Positions 1 through 9,087 are shown, counted from the stretch's first letter. The stretch is 37,053 bases of DNA from Leptolyngbyaceae cyanobacterium HOT.MB2.61 (GCA_023511615.1 JAIMBL010000020.1:1-37053), one strand, 5' to 3'. Notes: generated by a model from the letters alone, not told the origin. Program-made: numbers and translations.

Positions 1-123
1 AGTTTGACGGCAAGCAGGGCAGAGATAACGTTGATGACCATTCGGCATCTTGCCATGCTTATGCGCTTTGCTATGACCGCACAGAGGGCATTCTATCGCT
101 TTGCTTCCAGTCGAGGTTCCTCT
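1..123 (-). mobile_element. IS1-like transposase N-terminal fragment (zinc ribbon), cut by window edge
   Basis: The minus strand is open from a stop at 124-126 to the window edge. It encodes ECPLCGHSKAHKHGK, then a short linker and RYLCPACRQT. This CxxC-x(n)-CxxC zinc ribbon with a KxGK..G.QRYLC core is the usual N-terminus of IS1/InsA-type transposases. No ATG, GTG or TTG lies between the upstream stop and the first cysteine pair; the codon before the Glu is ATA. The start may therefore be mutated, or this is a decayed copy. The catalytic part would lie outside the window. The zinc ribbon is seen directly; the IS1 assignment is family knowledge. Confidence 0.55.
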
Positions 124-201
124 CTACTCTACCAGTCCCACATTAATTTGACGCACAACCGTGTTATTCAATTGCAAACTCTTTATTGCTGTACGGGATA
201 A

Positions 202-597
202 GTAAAAACTCATCTATGAGAATATTATTGCAAATTGTTAAGTAAATTTTTTGTCACTTTGTTTCTGCTGCATAAATAAAACTAGCAAGAAGGAGAAAGG
301 TAAGCATAAACGCCTATCACACTCTCAAACCACTGCTGGATAGGAGTTTGAGTCAATCGCTTAAATCTCCAATTCACTCCACTCATGTGTTTACCTGACC
401 CCTACAAGGCCAGATTTTGTAAAGATGATTTTCTGTAGATAAACTTTTTAGAAAAACTCTTAGATTTTCAACGAACCTTCTATAGACTTAATCGAGCAGT
501 CACTAAAAAAACAGTCATCAAAAAAGTCATCGAAAATGATGAACTGCTTTTTGCAAGCACTCTGTACTATCTTCACTATTCATTCAGGAGGTTAGAC
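202..597. other. gene-free spacer with A-rich degenerate tandem repeat
   Basis: No credible coding region lies between the transposase fragment and the small membrane protein gene. The stretch is AT-rich. At about 497-536 it holds three degenerate units of the form CAGTCAYYAAAAAA in tandem. It probably contains the promoter of the downstream gene, but I see no convincing -35/-10 pair. Confidence 0.4.
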
Positions 598-975
598 GTG
601 ACGTTTACTCAAAGCCAGGTTATCAACCAGCCTGACTACGGTTTGAAGATGTTGAAAAGTTTTGTCCTGTGGACGGGAATTTTGACAGTTTGCTTGCTAA
701 TTATTGGATTTCCTGTTGGGATTTTGATTGTTACGGTTGGTTCGATATTGGCGCTGGTTCTGCATGCCGTCATGCCTGGATTTGGAATTTTGCTAGTAGT
801 GGGTAGTTTTATTGGAGTTCAACTGGCCGGTGTCATGACCGTTGCGGCGATGCTGGCATTGAAGGGAGTTCATCCCCATGAAGTAAGTTGGTTGCGTTGG
901 ATGAGCGGTAATGCAAATCCACGGAATAAGGCAACCTATGCCGCTTGCCCATTAACTTGCGACATTAAGCCATAA
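598..975 (+). CDS. small hydrophobic membrane protein, function unknown
   Basis: The protein has 125 residues. The GTG start is fixed by a strong Shine-Dalgarno sequence (CAGGAGG, about 5 bases upstream). Residues about 18-90 are almost continuously hydrophobic and can form two or three membrane helices rich in Gly, Val, Ile and Leu. A more polar C-terminal tail carries HPHEVSWLRWMSG at about residues 96-108 and three late Cys/Pro-rich positions. I do not recognise the family. It stands alone: it has its own ribosome binding site and is followed 25 bases later by a clear terminator, so it is probably a single-gene transcript. A holin-like or stress-related membrane peptide is possible, but nothing in the sequence proves it. 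Confidence 0.6.
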   Translation: MTFTQSQVINQPDYGLKMLKSFVLWTGILTVCLLIIGFPVGILIVTVGSILALVLHAVMPGFGILLVVGSFIGVQLAGVMTVAAMLALKGVHPHEVSWLRWMSGNANPRNKATYAACPLTCDIKP

Positions 976-1000
976 GTTGAAAATGCCTGCGTAAACACAA

Positions 1001-1030
1001 GGAGCCTGGCTTTCTGCCAGGCTTTTTTAT
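1001..1030 (+). terminator. Rho-independent terminator after the small membrane protein gene
   Basis: A perfect 7-bp stem GCCTGGC/GCCAGGC (1004-1010 with 1016-1022) has a 5-base loop and is followed at once by TTTTTT. The A/T pair flanking the stem extends it to 8 bp. It is the clearest intrinsic terminator in the window. Confidence 0.9.
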
Positions 1031-1633
1031 TAGCCCAATGGTGCAGTTCAGTCGAACACCTGCTTGACTGACAAATCTTTTCCCTCTCCTCCCCCACCCC
1101 CTCTCCCACTAGTAGTCTGCCAAGCAGATTTTGCAGGGTTTCAACCCTTGCAAAACCGCGCAAATTGGTTTTTCTGAGTTTAGACAACCAGGCAAAGTTC
1201 CTTTGGTGAACTACTAGGGGCGAAGGGGGGCTAGAACGAGTTGCTTGTTAAGTTCAAAGCCCCTCTCTCAGAACAGGAGAGGGGTTTGGGGTGAGGGCAA
1301 TTGAGTTTTGCCAGTCAATCGGGTTTTCTTCAAACAGAAAGAACCTTTTAACGTGGTCTTTCAACATCTCTCAACAGAGTTTCTTAAGGTGATGACCGCT
1401 CTATAGCGGTCCTATCTGGATTGGGAAAGAACTCTCCTATTAGGGAAATGCACTCTACAGATCTGTAATCCAGGTTCCGGTGAAAATGATGCCAGCCTCA
1501 AAAAGTCGAGCTTGGCCTGTCCTTTTTTCCAGTAACGCTCAATCGATTGATCTAAAACAATCTGAGACAATCAGTGAGGCAGAACTCCTGTTTCAGAATC
1601 TGAACATCACGGGAAAAAGGGTTTGAGGTGGGT
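1031..1633. other. gene-free spacer holding several hairpins
   Basis: About 600 bases without a credible gene. It contains a hairpin at 1129-1155 (TTTTGCAGGGTT paired with AACCCTTGCAAAA, one bulge). A second lies at 1260-1284 (CCCCTCTC/GAGAGGGG, 9-base loop) and continues into GTTTGGGGTGAGGG, a very common bacterial spacer repeat. A third palindrome at 1394-1411 resembles the end of the nested element at 29.4 kb. Short open frames here are repeat-derived and have no family signature. Confidence 0.5.
1394..1425 (+). repeat. solo end of the TATAGC...CCTATCTGG palindromic element
   Basis: GACCGCT/AGCGGTC form a 7-bp stem with loop CTAT. The right arm continues as TATAGCGGTCCTATCTGG (1403-1420). 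Its reverse complement matches the right end of the nested element at 29504-29521 with one mismatch over 17 bases. It looks like one end or a decayed copy of the same small mobile repeat. Confidence 0.5.
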
Positions 1634-2848
1634 ATGGCGATCGCGTTGGGTTTGGCGCTTCTTTCTCTGACTATCTGGCTGGTTTTGCTGCTGGGCTGGG
1701 GAGGTTTTTGGTTATGTGACCAGCGCTTAGAATCGGCAACCGAGGGTTCTGAAGATTCTATTGCTCCGAGTGGCATTTCGCAGTTGTGGTTGCCTTCGGT
1801 TTGTGCGGTAGTTCCCGCCCGCAATGAAGCGGAGGTGTTGCCTCAGAGTTTGCGATCGCTCCTGACCCAAAACTACCCCAGCAATTTTCAAATTGTCCTG
1901 GTGGATGACCACAGCACCGATAGAACGGCTCAGGTTGCCAAGGAAACGGCTGAGGCGTTGAGCAAGACTCATTTACTGCACATCATTTCCGCTGAATCAC
2001 TACCGGCTGGCTGGTCGGGCAAGCTGTGGGCGATGGATCAGGGGGTTCAAAAAGCCCAGACCTTCTCCCCTGACTATATTCTGTTAACGGACGCGGATAT
2101 TGCCCACGACCCCACCAACCTGAATCGGCTGGTTTCTAAGGCGGTAGATCAGGATTTAGACCTGGTATCTGTCATGGTGCGGTTGCGGTGTGAAAGCTTT
2201 TGGGAAAAGTTTCTGATTCCAGCGTTTGTCTTTTTCTTTATGAAGCTTTACCCCTTTCGCTGGGTCAACAACCCCACCAGGAAGATAGCAGGTGCAGCAG
2301 GGGGCTGCATTTTAATTCGGCAATCAGCGCTGGATCGAATCGGTGGGCTGCAAACCATTCGACAGGCCCTGATTGATGATTGTACGCTGGCCCAAAAGGT
2401 AAAGGGAACTGGGAGAAGAGGAAGAGCAGATGGAGGGTCTGGTCGGATCTGGTTGGGACTCAGCGACCTGACGCAGAGTCTGCGCCCCTACCCTGATCTA
2501 AAAACAATCTGGAATATGGTGGCCCGGACAGCCTATACCCAACTGAACTACAATCCCTGGCTACTAATTGGCACACTGGTGGGGATGGGGGTGGTTTACC
2601 TGGTGCCACCCATTGGGTTGGTTGCGGGAATCCTGACAGGGCAATGGGCAATCGCTCTTCTCTCCCTGGCTACCTACCTGCTGATGACACTGGCCTACTT
2701 TCCCAGCGTCCGGTTTTATCGCTGCTCACCTGGGTTTGCCCTCTGTCTCCCTGCGATTGCCTTTCTCTATACCCTGATGACCCTTGATTCTGCTATCCGT
2801 CACTGGCGAGGAAAAGGGGGAGCCTGGAAGGGAAGAGTGTATCCGTAA
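1634..2848 (+). CDS. hpnB: hopanoid-associated glycosyltransferase HpnB (GT2 family)
   Basis: A GT-A fold family 2 glycosyltransferase of the hopene-associated HpnB type, about 404 residues. An N-terminal membrane helix (residues 2-26) precedes the catalytic domain: VVPARNEAE near 59-67, the nucleotide-binding DDHSTD at 91-96, the metal-binding DAD at 153-155, and the acceptor-side IDDCTLAQKVKG. Two or three C-terminal helices anchor it in the membrane. I chose ATG 1634 because GAGG lies five bases upstream; GTG 1628 is possible. Its exact sugar and acceptor are not known from sequence. The next gene, convergent and 51 bases away, is an HpnG-like phosphorylase, and shc lies 11 kb downstream, which supports a hopanoid role. 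A short purine-rich stretch (about 2404-2443) adds a Gly/Arg-rich loop before RIWLGL that I do not expect in the family. Confidence 0.85.
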   Translation: MAIALGLALLSLTIWLVLLLGWGGFWLCDQRLESATEGSEDSIAPSGISQLWLPSVCAVVPARNEAEVLPQSLRSLLTQNYPSNFQIVLVDDHSTDRTAQVAKETAEALSKTHLLHIISAESLPAGWSGKLWAMDQGVQKAQTFSPDYILLTDADIAHDPTNLNRLVSKAVDQDLDLVSVMVRLRCESFWEKFLIPAFVFFFMKLYPFRWVNNPTRKIAGAAGGCILIRQSALDRIGGLQTIRQALIDDCTLAQKVKGTGRRGRADGGSGRIWLGLSDLTQSLRPYPDLKTIWNMVARTAYTQLNYNPWLLIGTLVGMGVVYLVPPIGLVAGILTGQWAIALLSLATYLLMTLAYFPSVRFYRCSPGFALCLPAIAFLYTLMTLDSAIRHWRGKGGAWKGRVYP

Positions 2849-2899
2849 ATATGACACTTTTCGTTTTCACCGATGCCATCGCTTCTGGTTTTTGGTTGG

Positions 2900-3592
2900 T
2901 CACACCGTAAACAGGACACTGGTCACAGTCTGTAGAACCTTCAGCCCTTTGAGAGAACCTCGAATCAGTCGAGTCGCTGCGAGAGGCTGACGGATCATCC
3001 TGAGTGCCAGGGGTAGTACCTGAAGGGTTCCATCGGCAGCGAAGGCCGCTGAGAGGTCTGGAAGGTCGCAATGGCAGTCGTCGCTGATGACCCGTACAGT
3101 TGCGATCGCAACTCCCACCTGCTGAAAGAATTTCAGTGCTGCGTAGCCTTCCATATCCACCACATCTGCACAGGCAGCGAGCGATCGCTTCTCCGCGGCT
3201 GACCAGACTACCCGATCGCTCGTCAACGCTTTGACTAAAGGTACCTGCTCTCCCAGTTTCTGGTGTAGGAGAGCGGTGAGGGGGCGATCGCAAAGAAGCG
3301 GGGGTAAGGAATGGTAAAAACATTCCCAATAAAGTACAACATCGCCAATGGAATGTCGGGGAAACAGGCTACCACATAACCCCATCATCAAAACATTAGC
3401 CGTGTGAGTGAAATATCCATCCCGGTACAGTCTTTCCAGATGTCGGGTGATCGGCATCGGCCCAGCAGGAACAGACAGCACCTTGGGCGGATTGGCCACC
3501 TTCTTTAATCCCTGGCAGACTGCCCGATACTCCACCCCCTGCGGAACAAGAATGGTAGATACCGGAAAAACTGCATCCACCTCACACCTCAC
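2900..3592 (-). CDS. hpnG: HpnG-like nucleoside phosphorylase (hopanoid side-chain)
   Basis: A member of the PNP/MTA-SAH nucleosidase superfamily, about 230 residues. It shows a phosphate/ribose-site MGLCGS motif near residue 70, VVDMEGYAALKFF (the DME ribose-binding motif) and VRVISDD, whose Asp corresponds to the catalytic Asp of MTA/SAH nucleosidases. Pairing with hpnB suggests the hopanoid branch, where HpnG removes adenine from adenosylhopane. The radical-SAM partner HpnH is not in this window. The GTG start at 3592 sits in low-complexity spacer DNA rich in GTGAGG, so the GTG at 3580 may be the real start. A general MTA/SAH nucleosidase is the main alternative. Confidence 0.7.
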   Translation of the reverse strand: MRCEVDAVFPVSTILVPQGVEYRAVCQGLKKVANPPKVLSVPAGPMPITRHLERLYRDGYFTHTANVLMMGLCGSLFPRHSIGDVVLYWECFYHSLPPLLCDRPLTALLHQKLGEQVPLVKALTSDRVVWSAAEKRSLAACADVVDMEGYAALKFFQQVGVAIATVRVISDDCHCDLPDLSAAFAADGTLQVLPLALRMIRQPLAATRLIRGSLKGLKVLQTVTSVLFTV

Positions 3593-3772
3593 GCATCACC
3601 CCTCTCTAACAGCCAACAACTAACAACTAAAAAATTGCTTCACTTTGGCATTCCTGAGCTAACGTGTATGCGAGATATGAACTACCTGTAAAAGAGGTTG
3701 CCAGACAGGAGTTTGACAGCGTTCTGGTCAGTCTCGTGGTTTTTGCTGGCTTAGTTGGTGTTAGAGGAAGGA

Positions 3773-5542
3773 ATGACCAATTCACTCGCATTATACAGAC
3801 CCTCTGTTCTTGAACTGGCGCGGGGAGGAAATTTTCGGGCGATCGCCTTCTGGATTAACAGCCTGCTGGGTCCATACGGCATCTATATTCACGCCACCCC
3901 CAGCCGCTCTGGGCAATTGAATATCCTAGTTGATTTCAAACATCCCCGACGACGAGAGTTTTACATGGCACTGCGGAAGCATTTAGTGCGGTTCATTTGC
4001 TATCGCCTCTGGACACTGAACTCAGAAAAAATCCGGGATGTCCGGATCGTTGCCCGCATCGCTGGAGAATCCAACATTCTCTGGAAGCAATCGGTGCGGA
4101 TTGTGACCCCAGCCAACCGGGAAAAGCTGCGCCAGTCGGGCCATTCCCAAAGCTCCAGCCCCCTGCGCACCCTCACCCGTCGGGGAGCCGCCTGGATTCG
4201 ATTCCAAATTCTGCGATCGGCGATGGTTAGCCGTGTGACGGTGGCGAGTCTGTTTCTGTGCTACTGGTTGATGTACTGGGAACTGGCGGGCAAACATGCG
4301 GCGGAGCAGTCCTTAGCGGCGATGACCTCCAGTGCGATCGCCGTTGAGCAAACCGACCAACCCTCTACTAAAGGACAGTTGCGGGCAGGCTCCCCCCCCA
4401 ACGTTTCCCCTGAAAGCAGTCTGGCAGCATTGGGTCGAAGCATTCAGCAGGAAATGGTACAAAAAACGGTCGCCGAGCAGTTTGCCGGAAAAGTGGTGTA
4501 TCAGGTGAAACCGGCTGATGGAGAAAAGGTGGTTGCCCTGACTTTCGATGATGGCCCCTGGGAAAACACCACAGAGCAGGTGCTGGATATTCTTAAGCAA
4601 AATGACATCAAAGCGACCTTCTTCTGGGTGGGGCAGGCGCTCCAGAAAAACCCAGAAATTGCCCGCAAGGTAGTGGCTGACGGTCACTCCATTGGCAACC
4701 ATACCTGGCGGCACATTATGGAGAACGTGAATGAGGTCACCGCCGCCGAGGAATTTAACAACACAGCGCGGCTGATTTATGAAACTACGGGCTTGCGTAC
4801 CAATCTGTTCCGGCCACCGGGGGGCAATCTGGAAGGTTCGATGGCACCCTATGCCAAGAATCAGAAGAGCGTCATCACCATGTGGTCCGTCGAGTCAGAT
4901 GATTACTATGTTTCTGCCCCAATCATCGTGGACAATGTGCTGAGCCGGGTGCAGCCAGGAGACATCGTGCTGATGCATGACGGCGGGGGCGATCGCACCC
5001 AGACCGTGCAGGCCCTTCCCCAAATCATCACAGCCCTGAAGCAACAGGGATACCGATTTGTCACCGTTCCAGAATTGCTCACTCTGCAAGCCAGAGACGA
5101 AACCCTCGTTCAGCCACCAGTCAGCAATATCACCGATCCGTCTCTCCTCGATCCCAGCCTGAATGAAACAGGCTCTGATGGTTCCCAGGAAAACCCAGCG
5201 AGCACTCCCACCACGGACCCCACTCAGGTACCCGGTGCAGATACCTTCAATCAGTATCAACAAAATCCATCCACTCCGCCCACAGCAGTTCCCTCTCCAG
5301 ACAGCCTGACACCTCATAGTCTCACTCCGGGTGTTAACGAGAGTGGCACCTCTGATTTTCAGCAGAGTCCAACAGAAACACCAGCCACTAACCCTGCACC
5401 GGGAGATATGACGGGAACTCCCCAGAAAAATCCGTTCGCTGAACCCACCCTGAACGAGGCTCCCAATCCCGATGAAGGGCTAAACGGCGATTCCGAAGAT
5501 ACTCTAGCGAAGGCTTCGATTTCTAATCCCTGGGAACTTTAG
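3773..5542 (+). CDS. membrane-anchored polysaccharide deacetylase (NodB, CE4) with long Pro/Thr/Ser tail
   Basis: An envelope carbohydrate esterase of family CE4 that would remove N-acetyl groups from peptidoglycan or another GlcNAc polymer. The N-terminal ~140 residues are basic and unassigned. A hydrophobic segment at about 150-172 is the membrane anchor. The NodB domain spans about 250-440: TFDDGP (257-262, catalytic base and metal Asp), HTWRH (310-314, metal His pair), RPPGG (347-351) and LMHDGGG (His402). The last ~140 residues are Pro/Thr/Ser/Asn-rich, low complexity and probably disordered. ATG 3773 is preceded by GAGGAAGGA; a TTG six codons upstream is less likely. The substrate cannot be told from sequence. 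Confidence 0.85.
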   Translation: MTNSLALYRPSVLELARGGNFRAIAFWINSLLGPYGIYIHATPSRSGQLNILVDFKHPRRREFYMALRKHLVRFICYRLWTLNSEKIRDVRIVARIAGESNILWKQSVRIVTPANREKLRQSGHSQSSSPLRTLTRRGAAWIRFQILRSAMVSRVTVASLFLCYWLMYWELAGKHAAEQSLAAMTSSAIAVEQTDQPSTKGQLRAGSPPNVSPESSLAALGRSIQQEMVQKTVAEQFAGKVVYQVKPADGEKVVALTFDDGPWENTTEQVLDILKQNDIKATFFWVGQALQKNPEIARKVVADGHSIGNHTWRHIMENVNEVTAAEEFNNTARLIYETTGLRTNLFRPPGGNLEGSMAPYAKNQKSVITMWSVESDDYYVSAPIIVDNVLSRVQPGDIVLMHDGGGDRTQTVQALPQIITALKQQGYRFVTVPELLTLQARDETLVQPPVSNITDPSLLDPSLNETGSDGSQENPASTPTTDPTQVPGADTFNQYQQNPSTPPTAVPSPDSLTPHSLTPGVNESGTSDFQQSPTETPATNPAPGDMTGTPQKNPFAEPTLNEAPNPDEGLNGDSEDTLAKASISNPWEL

Positions 5543-5635
5543 CAAAGTTAGAAAGTCTACCAGTCTGGGCACACTGCATTCACCCTCTACCAAAAGGTGG
5601 GTAGTGTTCGTTTTTGTGTATGTTTCTATCTGAAG

Positions 5636-5754
5636 TCAGTAGGCAGACATAATTAATTTGGAAGCAAGGGGAGTGGAGGCGTTGCCCCCAGGCAGGGGGT
5701 TTCACCCCCTCCACGCCCAAAACCATCTTTAATTTAATTGCACCCAGTTACTTA
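5636..5754 (+). repeat. palindromic MITE-like repeat, family 2, copy 1
   Basis: The element starts TCAGTAGGCAGACATAATTA and ends AATTGCACCCAGTTACTTA. The ends are imperfect inverted repeats of about 23 bases. The GC-rich core contains the hairpin AGGGGGTTTCACCCCCT. A second nearly identical copy lies at 30856-30972, and a left-end fragment at 36959-36976. No coding capacity. It lies between the NodB gene and the PPC gene. Confidence 0.8.
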
Positions 5755-5807
5755 TTGAATTCCAATAGTACCCCTCAAGCAGTTTGTTCTCGCGGAGATT
5801 AGAAACA

Positions 5808-6956
5808 ATGGTTCCACGTCAACGGTTTAGCCAGGTCGCTGGGGCACTTGCCGCAACAGTGATGGTATTAGGTGCAATTGCCAGCTTTTCCACTGCTCAA
5901 ACAGCCCTCAAAGATGGGGACAATATCAGCGGGTATGTTCAAAACACCTCGCCTACCTTTACCTTCAGGAATCCAACCGTTAAGGGGAATCCTGCCCAAA
6001 ATGCTCGCGGCATTCAGTACATTTTTGCGGCTCAGCGGGGTGACTATATTGAAATAGCAGTTGATCCAGAAGACGGCAGTACCCTCCGACCGATTCTGGT
6101 ACTATTTCACCCCAACGGCAGACAGGTAGGCTTTAGCAATACATCCAATATCCTCCGGTACACCGCTCCCACAACGGGAACCTACCGACTTCTGGTATTG
6201 GGAGGGAGTAACACGCGAGGACGGTATACTCTGGCAATCAATGGCTTGAGTACACCCAAAACTGCCACCCAAACCTCTCAGGCCGACCAGGTGATGACCG
6301 ATATTTTGCGCCTCAGGATCATTGGTTGCGGTGTTCCCAACGTCGCCCGCATCAGGATTGGCAATGAGGAACGCTGCACCCGCGACATTGAGGCAGGTGT
6401 TTACACCTACGATGACACCACCAAACGCATCATCCTGGTTGATTCCCGGCGCGAACTACTGGCTCAACGGTTACAGGTCAATGTACTGGAGCGCTGCCCT
6501 TCCCCCGCAACTTCAGTCGCACAGATTACCATGACCGATCCTCAAGACGGGAAAGATTACACCTACTGCGCCACTCCCACACGCTTCATCAAAGCCGGAA
6601 CCTACCGCTACAACGTCACTACAGACGATTTGTCTCCTACCACAGGCACTCTCGTAACAACCCAACCCACTCCCCAACCTTCCCCTTCCCCCATCGCCGC
6701 CAACGACAGCAGACGGCAACTGTTGCAAACTGATTACGGTCTCACTGTGCTGGATGGCTGCCCTGCGGCCAGAACCAATCTGGTTGTGGTTGCCTTTCCA
6801 GAGAACAATCAGAACTATATCTACTGCGCCAACCCAAACCGTCTGGTTCGTGCTGGCGAGTATACTTACAATGCCACAACGGGCAATCTGGACCCAGCCC
6901 AGAAGCCTGCTCCGGCCTGTACGGTGTCAATTGGGGGGGTGTGCTTAGTCAAGTGA
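5808..6956 (+). CDS. secreted PPC-domain protein with tandem cysteine-containing modules
   Basis: About 382 residues. A signal peptide (basic start, hydrophobic stretch to about residue 24, cleavage near STAQT) is followed by a pre-peptidase C-terminal (PPC) beta-sandwich at about 45-147 (YIFAAQRGDYIEI ... GTYRLLVLGG). After it come three related ~70-residue modules. The first (IIGCG ... ERCTRDIEAGVYTYD) is divergent. The next two open with DSRR-L and share VL-x2-CP and YxYCA-x-P-x-R-x3-AG-Y-YN. Each module has two Cys, suggesting disulphides. A final CTVSIGGVC adds another pair. The ATG at 5808 gives the signal peptide a clean start; an upstream TTG (5784) is in frame but unlikely. Probably a periplasmic or outer-surface binding protein; the ligand is unknown. 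It is transcribed toward hemE. Confidence 0.7.
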   Translation: MVPRQRFSQVAGALAATVMVLGAIASFSTAQTALKDGDNISGYVQNTSPTFTFRNPTVKGNPAQNARGIQYIFAAQRGDYIEIAVDPEDGSTLRPILVLFHPNGRQVGFSNTSNILRYTAPTTGTYRLLVLGGSNTRGRYTLAINGLSTPKTATQTSQADQVMTDILRLRIIGCGVPNVARIRIGNEERCTRDIEAGVYTYDDTTKRIILVDSRRELLAQRLQVNVLERCPSPATSVAQITMTDPQDGKDYTYCATPTRFIKAGTYRYNVTTDDLSPTTGTLVTTQPTPQPSPSPIAANDSRRQLLQTDYGLTVLDGCPAARTNLVVVAFPENNQNYIYCANPNRLVRAGEYTYNATTGNLDPAQKPAPACTVSIGGVCLVK

Positions 6957-7038
6957 GCGGAAAAGTTAAATGCTTATGAAACGGTCATCCTGGGATGGTA
7001 AGCTAGCAAATGCACTGAAAATTCTAGGATGACGTTAG

Positions 7039-8103
7039 ATGACCGGGTTAACCCAGGTTCCCTATCTGCTACGGGCTGCGCGTGGTGAAGCATTGGATCG
7101 CCCTCCTGTCTGGATGATGCGTCAAGCTGGGCGCTATATGAAGGTCTATCGAGAGTTGCGGGACAGGTATCCCTCCTTTCGGGAGCGTTCTGAGAATGTC
7201 GATCTGGCCGTTGAGATTTCGTTGCAGCCGTTTCGGGCCTTCGAACCAGACGGGGTGATCTTGTTTTCTGATATTCTGACGCCTTTACCTGGAATTGGGA
7301 TTCCGTTTGATATTGTCGAAAGTCGGGGGCCTGTAATTGACCCGCCCATTCGCAACCTGGAGCAGATTAACCAGCTTCATCCATTGGAACCAGAAACTTC
7401 ACTGCCATTTATTCGGGAGATTTTACAAACCCTGCGACGGGAGGTGGGTAACCGTGCCACTGTGCTGGGTTTTGTGGGAGCCCCATGGACGCTGGCTGCC
7501 TACGCAATTGAGGGTAAAAGCTCCAAGGACTACACCCTCATTAAGGGGATGGCATTCAGTCAGCCAGAAATGCTGCACCAATTTTTGGCGAAGCTGGCGG
7601 ATGCGATCGCCATCTATGTTCGTTACCAGATTGATTCAGGCGCTCAGGTTGTACAGATGTTTGATTCCTGGGCGGGACAACTCAGCCCCCAGGATTACGA
7701 CACCTTTGCCCTTCCCTATCAGCAGCGCGTGGTGAAACAGGTGAAGGCGACCCACCCCGATACACCCCTGATTCTCTACATCAATGGCAGCGCTGGAATT
7801 TTGGAACGGATGGGCCAGTCTGGAGTGGATATTGTTAGTGTTGACTGGACGGTAGACATGGCAGAGGCGCGCCGTCGCCTGGGTGCAACTATTGGAGTAC
7901 AGGGAAATGTGGATCCCTGTGCGCTGTTTGGTTCTAAGGAGTTTATTCGCGATCGCATCCTCGACACCATTCGCAAGGCGGGCGGTCACAGGCACATCCT
8001 TAACCTGGGGCATGGTATCCTACCCAACACTCCCGAAGAAAATGCTGCCTATTTCTTTGAAGTTGGCAAGCAAGCCGATCAGTTACTGGCTGTTCATGCT
8101 TAA
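7039..8103 (+). CDS. hemE: uroporphyrinogen decarboxylase HemE
   Basis: Converts uroporphyrinogen III to coproporphyrinogen III by removing four carboxyl groups, in the cytoplasmic haem and chlorophyll pathway. At 354 residues it is full length for the family. Signatures include [14 protein letters not shown] near residues 21-34 (Arg residues that bind substrate propionates), [10 protein letters not shown] with the catalytic Asp, [12 protein letters not shown] at about 147-158, and the C-terminal NLGHGI motif. The ATG is preceded by another ATG ten bases upstream that is out of frame. Only six bases separate its stop from the next gene, so the two are probably cotranscribed. Confidence 0.97.
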   Translation: MTGLTQVPYLLRAARGEALDRPPVWMMRQAGRYMKVYRELRDRYPSFRERSENVDLAVEISLQPFRAFEPDGVILFSDILTPLPGIGIPFDIVESRGPVIDPPIRNLEQINQLHPLEPETSLPFIREILQTLRREVGNRATVLGFVGAPWTLAAYAIEGKSSKDYTLIKGMAFSQPEMLHQFLAKLADAIAIYVRYQIDSGAQVVQMFDSWAGQLSPQDYDTFALPYQQRVVKQVKATHPDTPLILYINGSAGILERMGQSGVDIVSVDWTVDMAEARRRLGATIGVQGNVDPCALFGSKEFIRDRILDTIRKAGGHRHILNLGHGILPNTPEENAAYFFEVGKQADQLLAVHA

Positions 8104-8109
8104 CTCCTG

Positions 8110-9078
8110 ATGACATCCAAGCGGATTTTCGTGACTGGCGCGAGTGGCTGTATCGGTCACTATGTGGTCGAAGCCTTGATTCAAGAAACTAACCACGAGT
8201 TGTACCTGCTGCTTAGAAATCCGGAGAAGCTCAAGGTTGACTACAGGGCACGCCCCGGCATCACAGTTCTGCAAGCGGATCTGCGAGAAATTGAGCGATT
8301 TAGCTCATTACTAAAGACAATGGATAGCGCAGTGCTGATTGCCACTGCGTGGGGAGGGCCGCAGGAGGTCTATGACATTAATGTGGTCAAGATGCTTCAG
8401 TTGATGAACTTGCTCGATCCAGAGAAATGTGAGCAAGTCATCTACTTTTCAACAGCCAGCATCCTTGATCGCCAGAATCAACTCCTGCGGGAAGCGGGTG
8501 AGATTGGAACGGATTACATTCGCTCCAAATATCTGTGTTACCAGCAACTTTCTAAACTGGCGATCGCCCCTCGCATTACCACACTGTTTCCAACCCTGCT
8601 ATTGGGAGGAGACACCAACAAACCCTACTCCCACATTTCTTCCGGCATTCCCCAGGTAGAAGGGTGGCTGTGGCTACTCCGCTTCCTGCGAGCTGATGCC
8701 AGTTTCCATTTTATCCACGGTAAAGACATTGCCCAAATTGTACGCCACTTAATTGATCATCCCCCCGCTGAAGATGACCCCCACGAGCTGGTTCTGGGTA
8801 ATCAAATGGTGACGGTGAATCAGGCGATCGAAGAATCCTGTGCCTACCTGAATAAGCGCATTTATTTTCGGATTCCTCTAACCCTCAAGTTAGCTAACCT
8901 GATCATCCGCCTGTTTCGCATTCGGATGGCAGCCTGGGATCGTTTCTCCATGAACTACCGCCACTTCACCCATCAGCGTGTCATCAGCCCAGAAGACTTT
9001 GGTTTGCCCACCTACTGCGCCACCTTCACCGATGTCCTCAAAATTAGCGGAGTAGGGCGTAGACGGAAAGGAAGGTAA
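8110..9078 (+). CDS. NAD(P)-dependent epimerase/dehydratase (extended SDR)
   Basis: About 322 residues with a Rossmann fold: VTGASGCIGHYV (GxxGxxG, residues 7-18), an acidic-loop region, and the YxxxK catalytic pair (YIRSK, about 137-141). It belongs to the NAD-dependent sugar epimerase/dehydratase class; the substrate is not recognisable. It follows hemE by six bases, which suggests one transcript, but a chemical link to tetrapyrrole synthesis is not shown. Chlorophyll- or isoprenoid-linked reductases of this fold exist in cyanobacteria, so a pigment-related role is possible but unproved. The C-terminus is basic (GRRRKGR). Confidence 0.8.
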   Translation: MTSKRIFVTGASGCIGHYVVEALIQETNHELYLLLRNPEKLKVDYRARPGITVLQADLREIERFSSLLKTMDSAVLIATAWGGPQEVYDINVVKMLQLMNLLDPEKCEQVIYFSTASILDRQNQLLREAGEIGTDYIRSKYLCYQQLSKLAIAPRITTLFPTLLLGGDTNKPYSHISSGIPQVEGWLWLLRFLRADASFHFIHGKDIAQIVRHLIDHPPAEDDPHELVLGNQMVTVNQAIEESCAYLNKRIYFRIPLTLKLANLIIRLFRIRMAAWDRFSMNYRHFTHQRVISPEDFGLPTYCATFTDVLKISGVGRRRKGR

Positions 9079-9087
9079 GCTTAAGGA

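Noticed and set aside
497-536. Possible CRISPR-like array
   Set aside because: The units are short, degenerate and adjacent without spacers; no cas gene is present.
598-975. Holin or toxin
   Set aside because: The small hydrophobic protein has its own terminator but no antitoxin or lysis gene beside it; hydrophobicity alone is not enough.
936-1187. Minus-strand open frame through the terminator
   Set aside because: It runs through the terminator hairpin and spacer hairpins and has no start signal or family pattern.
2793-3329. Long minus-strand open frame overlapping the HpnG-like gene
   Set aside because: It is out of frame with the phosphorylase, rich in Arg/Ser/Pro and without motifs, so it is a shadow of the real gene.
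5555-5620. Terminator after the NodB gene
   Set aside because: The stem (ACC/GGT and ACCC/GGGT with a bulge) is too weak to call despite a following T-run.
6985-7005. Shared GGGATGGTAAGC motif before hemE and at about 16594
   Set aside because: Two occurrences of a short motif are not enough to claim a regulatory site.
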